NCBI GenBank assembly: GCA_050298535.1
Contig: JBNKUI010000030.1
Location: 62,001-126,000, forward strand
Reading direction: 5' to 3'
Origin: JABDMH01 sp050298535
Lineage (GTDB): Bacteria; Bacteroidota; Bacteroidia; Chitinophagales; Saprospiraceae
Length of the DNA stretch: 64,000 bases
How positions within the stretch are numbered: position 1 is the first letter of the stretch; each line of letters opens with the position of its first letter. Shown here one piece after another: positions 54,771 through 63,902 of the stretch. The notes under the pieces are model-generated. The model ran no database searches. It was not told where the DNA came from and worked only from the letters and a program-made list of their open reading frames with translations. Both the position numbers and the translations under genes were made by a program.

Positions 54771-56675
54771 TTAAAACCTCCATCCCATACCAAAGTTCAA
54801 ATCAACTCGCTGAACACCCACTTTTAAATGAGTACCTTCAAATACCTGTGCACTACTGTAGGTCCATTGGGGCCTGACAGTTACAAGTATATGATCAGTT
54901 AATTCATAGCTAAGAAATGAGTTTACTCTAATTCCCATGCCAAACCTATCATACAGGGTGGAAGCGTCAGATGGTCCGAAATTTACTATAGAGGAGTTTG
55001 GGTGCAAAGTCTTACCTGACTGAAATACCCATAGGCTAATTGCTAGTCCACCATTGAGGCCATAACTCCATTTTTTGCCTTCCTTTTTGTAACCCATAGT
55101 TATAGGAACACTCAATAACTCATATCTATTATAATGCCTTACACTCCGAGTAATTGTTGCATCCACTGTCCTATCCCCAAACTGACGGGAAACTGTATTT
55201 CCCAAACTATCCAGAACTACGGTATGTAATGTCTGAGGCTTGAGAACTTGGCTGTCCCTTTGAATTTCGTATCGAAACTTTGTCTGCACACGGTGAAACT
55301 CAAATCCAGTAGAAAACTGAACTTTCTTAGCTCTGGACATCGTAGTAAGAAAACCAAAACTATATCCAGGCACTCCAAACTCAGTATCGCCTTTTAGATC
55401 GGTACTAATATCATCTTGAGATGTGAAATCAAATGTGGCCTGGTTTATTCCTCCAAAAAACTCCACACTCCATGTTGCAGCTGAACTATACTCTTTTCGA
55501 GCAGATACAATGCTGTCATAGTGGACCAGATTTACAGCGATACCTTTCTGAAAGGGAACTGGAGACATTGCTCGCAATTTTAAAGCACTCAGATTTCTAA
55601 CTATTCGTGTATAGGGATCATCTGCCCTCGTATTAATTCTAGAATGGATTTCACTGCCTTCTCGATAGAAACTATCCACAAATTCTTGGGTCAGCCCGTG
55701 ATCTTGGTCCAAGGAACTACTAGAATCATGTTCAATCGATAAAAATAACGCCCGCCGACTGCATTCCAATTGACTAAGCTTTTTATCATTAAACTTGTCT
55801 AGCAGTTCTCGTACACGCTCATTTAGCTCATGTAGGGAAAAGAATGTTTCATGTCGCAGTGGAAAATAAATAGCCTCGTAGAGTAAGTCGACCATCCGCT
55901 CGACCATGGCCTTATCTTTGGGTCGGTAGGGTCGTGCTGGATTAAGTATGCTCCCATAATGATCTGCCATGTCTCGAAAAGTTCGGTTGGTGACTGCTTC
56001 ATATTTCGACGATTTACTCACCGCACTTTTCAAATTATCCACCACGATACATTGAGGCGATCCACCTATGTAGTTCAGGCAATTGATCATGCTACTAATG
56101 AAGTCTTCTTTCTGCTGAGAGGGACTGCATTCTGCAAATGTGAACCCACTTGCCGGCAGACATCCTACAAACATCTCTACATCGTGTACTTCACCCGTTT
56201 GTTGATCTATCCATGACAATTTGTCTCCAGCATAATCCACTAAAAGGTACTCTCCCGCTTTATGGTTAATCTTAAGGGTTGCCTCTGTCTTGCTATTCCA
56301 CTTGTGATAATGTGCTAAGAATTGCGTGTAGCCAAAGCCCGTTGGATGCCTTATTCTATACTCCTCCCACATCTTGTAATAGGTAAATCCTACTTGCTTT
56401 GAACCCGTTAAAACTTCAGGGAAGTAATCGGTGAGTTCCTTAAAACGTTTGGCATCCTTTACCTGCATTCGACCCAACAGAGATGATAGCTCCTCATCGG
56501 TCTTCGTCAATAGCTCCTCCACTGGCTCATCAAGCTCCTTGATCAAGGACACGTAACTATTTACGGTGTTCCTGCTCATCCCCAATATCTTGCCAATCTT
56601 GCGATTGCTCTTCTTCTGACTGTGAAGAAGTATTAGTTGTTTGATTTCCATGATATCCTTCGATTTACCTGCCAT
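54771..56675 (-). CDS. chimeric ORF: IS21 transposase IstA N-terminal half fused to an outer-membrane beta-barrel domain
   Basis: A 634-residue open frame joining two unrelated parts. Residues 1 to ~314 are IstA of IS21: HTH (KSNRKIGKILGMSRNTVNSY) and the DDE core (VDYAGD Asp147, VVDNLKS Asp213, ERMVDLLYEA Glu259), ending near LECSRRALFLSIE. The rest of IstA is missing. From ~318 the sequence has the character of a Bacteroidota outer-membrane protein: a soluble stretch, then WSVEFFGGINQATFDFTSQD, YSFGFLTTMSRAKKVQFSTG, ELLSVPITMGYKKEGKKWSY and an aromatic end (VDLNFGMGWRF). The barrel has no signal peptide here, so it is probably not exported. A deletion product; likely non-functional. Confidence 0.85.
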   Translation of the reverse strand: MAGKSKDIMEIKQLILLHSQKKSNRKIGKILGMSRNTVNSYVSLIKELDEPVEELLTKTDEELSSLLGRMQVKDAKRFKELTDYFPEVLTGSKQVGFTYYKMWEEYRIRHPTGFGYTQFLAHYHKWNSKTEATLKINHKAGEYLLVDYAGDKLSWIDQQTGEVHDVEMFVGCLPASGFTFAECSPSQQKEDFISSMINCLNYIGGSPQCIVVDNLKSAVSKSSKYEAVTNRTFRDMADHYGSILNPARPYRPKDKAMVERMVDLLYEAIYFPLRHETFFSLHELNERVRELLDKFNDKKLSQLECSRRALFLSIEHDSSSSLDQDHGLTQEFVDSFYREGSEIHSRINTRADDPYTRIVRNLSALKLRAMSPVPFQKGIAVNLVHYDSIVSARKEYSSAATWSVEFFGGINQATFDFTSQDDISTDLKGDTEFGVPGYSFGFLTTMSRAKKVQFSTGFEFHRVQTKFRYEIQRDSQVLKPQTLHTVVLDSLGNTVSRQFGDRTVDATITRSVRHYNRYELLSVPITMGYKKEGKKWSYGLNGGLAISLWVFQSGKTLHPNSSIVNFGPSDASTLYDRFGMGIRVNSFLSYELTDHILVTVRPQWTYSSAQVFEGTHLKVGVQRVDLNFGMGWRF

Positions 56676-56738
56676 CCTTGCTCACTTTTTTGAGCGCTAA
56701 GATGACACATTTGGATACCAGTGGACCTTATCTATAAA

Positions 56739-56791
56739 GTGGCACAACTTGACCGAAATGGGTGGCACAGTATGGCCGAAATGAGTGGCAC
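56739..56791. repeat. IS21 terminal repeats, istA side
   Basis: gtggcac recurs at 56739, 56762 and 56785, a period of 23 bp, each of the first two followed by ...ccgaaatg. Multiple such repeats at the ends are typical IS21 transposase binding sites. Confidence 0.8.
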
Positions 56792-56816
56792 TACATCAGC
56801 GAATTATACACTTTAA

Positions 56817-57239
56817 GGGCCTGCTGGTGTAGGAAAGAGTTATCTCGCTCAAGCCCTTGGGCATCAAGCTTGTCTGCAGGGATTTAAAACTCTTTACTAT
56901 AATACAGCAAGGTTCCTCGCCGTCCTAAAATTGGCAAAGATGGATGGTACCTATTTAAAGCAGCTTGCTCGGTTAGCTAAAATCGATTTACTTATCCTGG
57001 ATGACTTCGAATTACAAAAACTTGACAATCTGGAACGTGAGATCCTTAAGGATACAATCGAAGACCGACATGATCGTCATTCTACGATCATCGCTTCCTA
57101 AATACTTATCAGTTAATGGTATGACATCATTGGTGAAAGTACGATCGCAGACGCTATCCTGGATCGTATCGTACACTCTGCACATCGTATCGATCTGCAA
57201 GGAGACTCCCAAAGAAAGAAAAACAAGGTTAGGTTATAA
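56817..57239 (+). pseudogene. istB: istB (IS21 helper ATPase), 5'-truncated with two nonsense codons
   Basis: The frame starts directly at the Walker A motif (GPAGVGKSYLAQALGHQ) without the N-terminal ~100 residues, continues through FKTLYYNTARFLAVLKLAKM, the Walker B segment KIDLLILDDFELQKL and the sensor STIIAS, then hits two stops where IstB has Gln and Lys. It resumes in the same frame with WYDIIGESTIADAILDRIVH and ends near SQRKK. IstB normally activates IstA during transposition; this copy cannot. It is oriented opposite to the istA half. Confidence 0.9.
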
Positions 57240-57676
57240 ACCTTGACAAGCAGTGGTAAAATGACTTTACCACAGTATTCACATCATGATAGGACATGCC
57301 AATTGGATTGGCTGCCTTCTATGTGAGTATCGTGGAAAACTAGGTTCATTCTTCGTTCTAAAGAGGGCAGAAGATCTTTTTTTTAACTTTGGTTTACCAG
57401 TGGCACGGTATCACCGAAATATACAGGATACAGGCTGAATTGGAAAACCGAAGTATTAAAAACACAAACCTTGTGACTTAAGGGTAATCCAAGAAAATCA
57501 CTAGTTTCACAATAAGTAGCTTAAAGACACCATCGATACAATTCTACTTACCATATGAAAAGTATGGATAATCTCCAGGGCCAGTCTCAACATTGGGCAC
57601 CTTCCGTTCTCTCCAGAAAATAGGCATAATAATTCATGCAAATGCGATCAATCTAATGAGTTTATTGGAGTGAAAT
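57240..57676. other. IS end and intergenic region
   Basis: Contains the outer IS21 end (57401-57422) and otherwise no gene. A poly-T tract (57378-57385) precedes that end. Confidence 0.5.
57401..57422. repeat. IS21 terminal repeat, istB side
   Basis: gtggcacggtatcaccgaaat matches the repeats at 56739-56791 and marks the outer end of the istB half. It is followed by unrelated sequence. Confidence 0.7.
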
Positions 57677-57706
57677 TTTGTTTATATGAAATATCAATTA
57701 TATTTG
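57677..57706 (+). promoter_or_regulatory. Bacteroidota promoter of the MarR gene
   Basis: -33 TTTG (57677-57680) and -7 TATATTTG (57699-57706), 18 bp apart, matching TTTG / TAnnTTTG. Transcription would start near 57713, so the ATG at 57724 and not the upstream GTG at 57670 is the start. Confidence 0.7.
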
Positions 57707-57723
57707 TATCATACAATTACGTA

Positions 57724-58221
57724 ATGAGAATAGTTCTTCCTCAACATACGGTATTTTATCTATTGGAAAAGACCATAAAGATTTATCGTAAAATGGCCCA
57801 GACTAGAATTTCTGAAGCTGGATATGATATAACGCTTAACCAACTGATCCTATTGATCAATATAGCGGAGAATCCGAATTCTACCCAGGTGGTCCTAGCA
57901 GAAAGCATTCTGAAGGATTACGCATCAGTTGCGAGGATGGTAGAAATCCTTGTTAGGAAGAAATATTTGAATAGAGTAGAAGACAAAGATGACAGACGCA
58001 AGAAGAAGTTGACACTTTCTACTAAAGGAGAAGCTATGTTAGCAACTTTGATTCCCATTGTTAAAGAATATCGAGAAATTGCCAAGGGTGACTTCACAGA
58101 AGACAAATTGGCAACTCTTTCCAAGCTACTGATCCAATTAACTGAGAACTGTGAAGACGACATCAACAATGGAAAGTCAGTTATTTATCCTATCCGTGAC
58201 AGTCTTGATAATGTGTTGTAG
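57724..58221 (+). CDS. MarR-family transcriptional regulator
   Basis: A 165-residue winged-helix repressor. The winged helix spans LNQLILLINIAENPNSTQVV, LAESILKDYASVARMVEILV and RKKYLNRVEDKDDRRKKKLT, where the DxRxxxxxLT wing is diagnostic. Dimerisation helices lie at both ends. MarR proteins sense small ligands and repress nearby genes; the beta-lactamase-like gene 282 bp downstream on the same strand is a possible target. The start follows from the promoter position. Confidence 0.93.
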   Translation: MRIVLPQHTVFYLLEKTIKIYRKMAQTRISEAGYDITLNQLILLINIAENPNSTQVVLAESILKDYASVARMVEILVRKKYLNRVEDKDDRRKKKLTLSTKGEAMLATLIPIVKEYREIAKGDFTEDKLATLSKLLIQLTENCEDDINNGKSVIYPIRDSLDNVL

Positions 58222-58503
58222 TAAATCCAGTCGATACTTAGACAATAATTTAGCACAGAGCCTACTTACAAATACCAATAAAATGAAGTCTTATGTACAG
58301 GAGATAGGTCGACAGCATGCTATATAGTTGAGGGGATGTATAGTGAACTTAGAGTAACACTGGCTTGTATTAGTTCAATTTTAGTAATAGTATACGTGTA
58401 ACTTCTACCTGCATCTCTCGTCCTAATCCATAGAAACGGATTAAAATTGTTATTCGATTTCGGTGAAAAGCTCAAAAAAATGCTAACTATTCAAACTAAA
58501 TAG

Positions 58504-60321
58504 ATGAGAATTTCATGGCCAATCCAGCAATTTAATGTAGCAATTCTATTCATATCAATTATCACCACAGGATGTAATTTCACTGGCTCCTGGAAGAAAA
58601 ATGTTGATAGAGTCATTGAGAAGTATGAATTCAAGGAAGGACCGGGTGGTGTAGTTGCGATTGCCCAAGGGAATAAGATACTGTACACACGTACGTTCGG
58701 GTATTCTAATATTGATAAGAAGAGGCCCATTTCAGAAGAAACACTATTTGACATCGCATCGTGTGCCAAGCAGTTCACAGCAGCAAGTGTCCTTCTATTG
58801 GAGAAACAAGGTCATCTAGATCTTGATATGCCTATCCAGACATTTTTTCCCGAATTTCGCATTAGTGAACAAATACCAATTCATACACTATTGACCCATT
58901 CAAGTGGAATACAGGATTATTCGGAAATGCTGATTCTGAGTAGAGGTAGAGGTGAGGCAGCTAAGTTTGGCAAAAATGATATTCTATCCCTGATTTTTAG
59001 ACAAACAACACTTGCCTTCAAACCTGGAACTGATGAAAATTACAGCAATTCAAATTATGTAATTCTCGCTGAGTTAGTTGAAAGAATCAGCAGAAAGTCT
59101 TTTGAAGAATTTGTTCAGGAATCCCTTCTAAGCCCTCTGAATATTTCTTCATCAGAAATTCATTTTCTCGGAAACTCCACAGATAGGATGGATCATGCCG
59201 AAGGACACCCGACACGTCTAAGTTCATTAGATCCCTTTATTTCTGAAACTCAATTGTACAAGGACTATAAGAGTGTTGAACCTGTATTAGGAGCAGGGGG
59301 GATGAAAGCAAATATTTATGGTCTAATTAAATGGATGAATAATTTTGAGCAAGATGCAATCCAGCCAAAATCACTCATTCAATCTCTCTTAATTAGGGAT
59401 ACTTTGGCATCTGGAGATTTGACATCATATGCGAGAGGTCTGGAGGTTGGAACAACTCCAGAAGGTTACACATGGGTCGAGCATACCGGTAGAAGTAATT
59501 CTACCTCTGTGATGTTATGGTGGCCAGATTTCAATATATCAATGATTGCTTTGTGTAATACACAGGAGATCTGGGCACAATCCTTAACAAATGAGTTTTG
59601 TATGGACATATTATCAACCTTTCCAAAACCAGATGTGCTTTTCACAGCTCCCAGGGAAAATGGACCATTAACATCAGCATCTGATGAGAAATCTATGGCA
59701 GAGAATAGGCCAATAATTGATCTAAGTGTTGATGATCTCCGTCATTTTGAAGGTCTTTATGAGGCAAATACAGAGGTAGGAGGTCGAAAACCACCTTCAG
59801 GGGGAGTTGGGGTCATAGAGATTACCTTAGATGGTGATGAACTAACTGCAGTTAGATATGACGGTTTAAAATTTAAATTAACACCTGTGGGACTGTCCAG
59901 ATTCACTGTCGAAGGAGCTCCAATTGACTTTGATTTTGCCTCTACAGGGGACGATAACTTGGACCTGAGGTTCGTTAGCTTGATGGATACTTCCGATATT
60001 CAAATTTCTCATAAATTACCTATTTTATCGCAAACAGCGATGGATGAAATTTGTGGGCGCTACAATTCAACAGCATTGATTAATGCGGTTCCCATAGAAA
60101 TCCTAAGAAGAGATGGCAATCTTTTTATGAAATGGGGAGCTCAGGGTCACTTAGCAAAGCTTAATTATTTGAAGGATGATCGACTTACTGCTTATGTTGA
60201 TGACCCCGTAGAAGGTATGCAATGTAACCTTGTCCTTAAACGCGATGTCAGAAAAAAGGTTACGGGCTTCTCCTATGAAGGGCATCGAGTTTGGCACCTA
60301 AATTTCGATAAGATTAACTAA
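58504..60321 (+). CDS. class C beta-lactamase-like serine hydrolase, lipoprotein
   Basis: A 605-residue exported protein with lipoprotein signal (MRISWPIQQFNVAILFISII, lipobox TTGC, Cys24). The hydrolase domain has the SxxK motif SCAK (Ser86, Lys89), YSN (180-182) and HTG (327-329), the full triad of penicillin-binding/AmpC-like enzymes, plus LLTHSSGIQDY. From about 400 a C-terminal beta-barrel-like extension follows (HFEGLYEANTEVGG, ICGRYNSTALINAVP), common in Bacteroidota members. The likely role is peptidase or esterase at the cell surface rather than antibiotic resistance. Confidence 0.92.
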   Translation: MRISWPIQQFNVAILFISIITTGCNFTGSWKKNVDRVIEKYEFKEGPGGVVAIAQGNKILYTRTFGYSNIDKKRPISEETLFDIASCAKQFTAASVLLLEKQGHLDLDMPIQTFFPEFRISEQIPIHTLLTHSSGIQDYSEMLILSRGRGEAAKFGKNDILSLIFRQTTLAFKPGTDENYSNSNYVILAELVERISRKSFEEFVQESLLSPLNISSSEIHFLGNSTDRMDHAEGHPTRLSSLDPFISETQLYKDYKSVEPVLGAGGMKANIYGLIKWMNNFEQDAIQPKSLIQSLLIRDTLASGDLTSYARGLEVGTTPEGYTWVEHTGRSNSTSVMLWWPDFNISMIALCNTQEIWAQSLTNEFCMDILSTFPKPDVLFTAPRENGPLTSASDEKSMAENRPIIDLSVDDLRHFEGLYEANTEVGGRKPPSGGVGVIEITLDGDELTAVRYDGLKFKLTPVGLSRFTVEGAPIDFDFASTGDDNLDLRFVSLMDTSDIQISHKLPILSQTAMDEICGRYNSTALINAVPIEILRRDGNLFMKWGAQGHLAKLNYLKDDRLTAYVDDPVEGMQCNLVLKRDVRKKVTGFSYEGHRVWHLNFDKIN

Positions 60322-60371
60322 TCCTCCTGTTATCCTTCAATTCATCGACATAAATAATAACAGTTGAAATC

Positions 60372-61430
60372 ATGACTAATTGTTTAAGAATATTTTTCAT
60401 CTGTCTGAGTATTACTTCATCGATGAATTCTCAAAACTCCGCTGATTTTCCTAATAAATCGCTCTCACAATTTCTTGATTTGTACGAGCAATTTGAAATA
60501 GTAATGATAGGTGAGAGACATGGGAGTAAGGAAATATACGATTACTTGTACCACCTATTGGCAGAGTCACAAGCACAAAAAGTCATCGATGACATTGTTG
60601 TCGAATTTGGAAATTCCTCGTATCAAAACTATCTCGATCGATACATTATGGGTGATTCAGTTTCAAGCGACTCACTTGAATTGATATGGAAAGACCACAC
60701 GATGCTGTTTACATGGGATTCACCTGTCTATAGAGATTTTTTTCAATTTATTCGAAGGCTGAACAGTAATAATCCAAAGAGTCCCTATCGAGTACTTCTT
60801 GGTGATCCACCAATTGATTGGACAAAAGTACTTGCTGCCGAAGATTATGCACTAAGTGTGAGGCAAAGAGATATTTATCCTTTCAAATTATTGAAGGAAG
60901 AAGTATTTACAAAGGATCGGAAGGCGCTTGTAATTTATGGTGGTGCTCATATAATACCATTGAACCTTCAAACAATGACCTCAGATTCAGATAGCACAAA
61001 GGCTACCTTGGCCCAGCATCTAAAGTCAGAATATTTGGAAGATGTATTTTGTCTTTGGACATTTACCAGCGATGATGAGCAGTGGAAGGGGCTAAATATA
61101 GAAGAAACTTATAGCTTTAAAAAGTCTTCTGATCCAAAAATTGGGAGTCTTAGTTTCAGAACCATATATGGCGAAGACATCTATGCTTCATCATTCAAAA
61201 ATGGAGTTAAAGAGTGGAAGCCTTTGGATATTGATCAGTGGGTTACAATACAAGAAGCTGTAGACGGAATCTTATACCTCGGGTCACAGGAAAATTTCAT
61301 TCCAGCAGAACTTGATGCATATGAAGATAGGGAGTATTTGACGGAGCTAAATCGAAGGGCCAAGATTGTTGATTCGTTTTTTGGCTTCGACTTCAATGCG
61401 AAACAGCTTGATAGATTAAGAACTAAGTAA
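60372..61430 (+). CDS. ChaN/erythromycin-esterase-like exported protein
   Basis: A 352-residue protein 50 bp after the serine hydrolase and on the same strand, so probably co-transcribed. It has a short hydrophobic signal (MTNCLRIFFICLSITSSMNS). The core shows the TIKI/ChaN/EreA superfamily pattern: VMIGERHGSKEIYDYL (Glu48, His50), DDIVVEFGNSS (Glu78) and ALVIYGGAH (His193), residues that form the metal or catalytic site in this fold. The substrate and whether it is a peptidase, esterase or haem-binding protein are not clear. Confidence 0.65.
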   Translation: MTNCLRIFFICLSITSSMNSQNSADFPNKSLSQFLDLYEQFEIVMIGERHGSKEIYDYLYHLLAESQAQKVIDDIVVEFGNSSYQNYLDRYIMGDSVSSDSLELIWKDHTMLFTWDSPVYRDFFQFIRRLNSNNPKSPYRVLLGDPPIDWTKVLAAEDYALSVRQRDIYPFKLLKEEVFTKDRKALVIYGGAHIIPLNLQTMTSDSDSTKATLAQHLKSEYLEDVFCLWTFTSDDEQWKGLNIEETYSFKKSSDPKIGSLSFRTIYGEDIYASSFKNGVKEWKPLDIDQWVTIQEAVDGILYLGSQENFIPAELDAYEDREYLTELNRRAKIVDSFFGFDFNAKQLDRLRTK

Positions 61431-62279
61431 GATGACTCCTTGAATATTCTATCAATATTTGAGATAGTAGATGTAACTGCACTTTAGGGTAGTAGCATAA
61501 AGCGTATTGTAGAATAATGAGATCATGACAGGACGACTATCATATGAATCCTCTATCAACATAAGAAAATAAAAGTTATTGGTAAATCGTAACTTATTGA
61601 TTTATGAAGAGTTGATAAATGTAATCAAATGTCACTATGCAGTATTTATGTGGGAGGACTCAGTTGTGAAATAGACTGGCCTGGCAAGTTTGAAGGCTCT
61701 CCAACATCTGTTAAGATTTCAATGAATTGAAATGTGTTTGGCTGTCTATATTCCATTGGATACAATAACAGGGTATCTTCCTTTTTCCAAAGTTACTTGG
61801 AATTTAGGCATAACAAGGGAGCCACAACTCTATGGACCACATGGACTTACGATTAGCAAGTACATTTTGAAATTCTCCTGTTTTTCACTGCATAGAAGGT
61901 AGTGTTCGCTGCAAATTATTATGATTCCACTTCTTAAATTAAGAATATTAGAGTAATTTTTAAGCATTATCTACCTTAGATTTATTCTTTCATTAATGAC
62001 CGCTCAATCACACTTTTAACAAAATAACAAAACAATTCATTTTCATCTGAGTGTAACCACAAGCGTGATACACTCAAATGAAAATGTATTAACCTCAATT
62101 TTACTGACAATTCTGCCACTAACGTGGTTGTTCTAGCAAATTGATGGAACAAGGGAAGCGACCACGCTAGGGAATGGACTTATTTAGAAACATGGTGTTG
62201 TCTTTTACTAAAACATCAAACCCCATTAGGAGATACATCCAAATAAATTGATTTAATCCAACAGAAAACCAATTTCACA
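61431..62279. other. 0.85-kb region with decayed coding sequence
   Basis: The minus strand between about 61640 and 61850 has coding-like pieces in two frames (KFQVTLEKGRYPVIVSNG, and EYRQPNTFQFIEILTDVGEP then SNLPGQSISQLSPPT), separated by stops and a frameshift. It is probably the remnant of an exported protein gene. The inverted repeat at 62038-62086 is listed separately. Confidence 0.4.
62038..62086. repeat. long near-perfect inverted repeat
   Basis: 18-bp arms (cattttcatctgagtgta / tacactcaaatgaaaatg) with one mismatch and a 13-nt loop. No T-run follows, so it is not a simple terminator. It lies ~195 bp upstream of the gene at 62280. Confidence 0.7.
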
Positions 62280-62864
62280 ATGAGAAGAACATTCCTTTTT
62301 GGATCCATAATTATGATGCTGACTCTTATAAGTAACGCTTCGGCACAACAAGCCGAAATTGAAGGAGCGTTGAAGGTCACTGATATGACCATCAATAATA
62401 CTGCGGACAGTATTGTGGTTAGACTTGAAGACGGCACATTGGCAATCAGAGATGCATCAACTTTGTCGGGATCTGTTCCTGGTCAACTGATCTATGTAGG
62501 AGCACCTTTTATGGGAACGACAATAGATAGCCAAGTAGTAATGTATGGTGAAGTCCGTGGTGCCAATAGTCCTGATCAAGTGGCTATTGCTACCATTCCA
62601 ATACCAAGATCAGGTACGTTTAAGAACCTTTTCGTAGCTCCAAGTGGTGATCCCGTTGCTGGTCAAATCAACGTGACCCTTATTGTCAATGGATCTGACA
62701 CTGCTCTATCATTGAATGTAGATGGAAGCAATGGAACAAATGTCTCCAGTAATATTGTGAATAGTGTTGCTGTAAATCAAGGTGATCTAGTGACTGTTAT
62801 ATTTCGGAAAACGCAGCAAGTCACAAACGGAGTGAACTACCCCACGACAATGGTTTTTGAATGA
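62280..62864 (+). CDS. secreted protein with 'EVDG' cassette
   Basis: A 194-residue exported protein. A signal peptide (MRRTFLFGSIIMMLTLISNA, SAQ) is followed by the cassette AEIEGALKVTDMTINNTADS, then IVVRLEDGTLAIRDASTLSG, and a beta-rich C-terminal domain (IPRSGTFKNLFVAPSGDPVA, INVTLIVNGSDTALSLNVDG, NSVAVNQGDLVTVIFRKTQQ). It is the same architecture as the protein at 25813-26424. A jelly-roll surface or tail-fibre-like role is inferred. Single gene, preceded by a long non-coding region with a hairpin. Confidence 0.65.
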   Translation: MRRTFLFGSIIMMLTLISNASAQQAEIEGALKVTDMTINNTADSIVVRLEDGTLAIRDASTLSGSVPGQLIYVGAPFMGTTIDSQVVMYGEVRGANSPDQVAIATIPIPRSGTFKNLFVAPSGDPVAGQINVTLIVNGSDTALSLNVDGSNGTNVSSNIVNSVAVNQGDLVTVIFRKTQQVTNGVNYPTTMVFE

Positions 62865-63290
62865 GTCAACTTGATATCGGATAGGTCAAAACTGTCTCAT
62901 ATGGACCCTGGATTGGCAATTCTGGTTTTCACCATGTTCTCAGGGTAGGATGTCATACCAGATTCCTGGTAGGATCTGTATGTTCCACATTTACATCCCC
63001 CTTGCATGGCCATTAATGGCATAGCACATATCCGAGCCAAATACTACTTTGATCCTAGCCTTTAATACTATCCATATTTCTTTGCTGATACTGCTCCACA
63101 CCAGCCCTTGTGGGTGAGCAATGTCCTGTAAGGGTAAGACCATTAAAATGATAGCGCGTGAAAATAATCAGATCGTGGAGGAGGCGGCAAAGATTGATTG
63201 AATTGATAGATGCAAACTGAACGATTGAATGGCTTTTATCATAATCCGGGTTGGAATGTACAATTGAACAACGTAGTGAATAGATTCTTC
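62865..63290. other. convergent intergenic region
   Basis: About 425 bp with no gene or clear terminator recognised. A minus-strand open frame at 63055-63294 has no recognisable features. Confidence 0.35.
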
Positions 63291-63902
63291 TCATGACAGA
63301 TTGTTTAACTGGCCATGTTTTTCGAAATCTATTGCATTCAATTTCAAAATCTTCTTACAATCTACTTCTAAATCTTTACCAAAGTAGTCTAAAAGGCTGA
63401 TTTTAGTAATCTCTTCTTTGGTCTTATCAATATCAATGAACTGGTCAATTACTCTATCCAATTTAGCTTTGTCATGATTTATGCTACTATTCTCATTCTT
63501 TATAAAGTTCACTGCTTCAGCCACATAATGATCCTGCCGTGAATGAAAATCTGGTTGATTTATTAAATTAATTATCTTTTCCTTTGCGCTAAGGAATGCA
63601 CTTTTATCCAAGTGGTATTCTAGAATCTGATAAAAACACAGATAGCTGAATGGCGCGTAGGATATTTTCATTGCAGTATTAAAATAATTCAATAATTCTT
63701 CATTGTAATGCTTGAGAATCATTGTATTGATTTTTCCAGTTATAAGTTCGGATTCGAAAAATTTAGTTTCACTATACCTTGAGAGTTCTTCATTTCTAAG
63801 ATAAGTCAATGGTATCTTATAAGTTACTGCAATATCAAACAAAAGACTATTGGAAATCAGATGGATAGCTTCATCTACTTTGGATTGTGGAAGTGATTCC
63901 AA
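63291..63902 (-). CDS. hypothetical protein, probably 5'-truncated
   Basis: About 203 residues, all predicted helical (IHLISNSLLFDIAVTYKIPL, EELLNYFNTAMKISYAPFSY, KAKLDRVIDQFIDIDKTKEE). No family was recognised. The frame has only a TTG (63902) as possible initiator and is open for a few more codons (WIYILELSG) up to a stop, without ATG. That and the abrupt start suggest the N-terminal part has been lost. Confidence 0.5.
   Translation of the reverse strand: MESLPQSKVDEAIHLISNSLLFDIAVTYKIPLTYLRNEELSRYSETKFFESELITGKINTMILKHYNEELLNYFNTAMKISYAPFSYLCFYQILEYHLDKSAFLSAKEKIINLINQPDFHSRQDHYVAEAVNFIKNENSSINHDKAKLDRVIDQFIDIDKTKEEITKISLLDYFGKDLEVDCKKILKLNAIDFEKHGQLNNLS

Larger units (their letters stand above)
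55733..57422. mobile_element. rearranged IS21-family element
   Basis: It comprises the istA 5' part (minus strand), its terminal repeats at 56739-56791, an istB fragment in the opposite orientation and a second IS end at 57401-57422. Both ends read gtggcac...ccgaaat from inside to outside, as expected for inverted terminal repeats. The divergent istA and istB halves show that at least two copies recombined or part of one inverted. Confidence 0.8.

Noticed and set aside
58504..60321. Antibiotic-resistance beta-lactamase
   Set aside because: The SxxK/YSN/HTG set is shared by many peptidases and esterases, and the length and C-terminal extension fit Bacteroidota serine hydrolases of other function.
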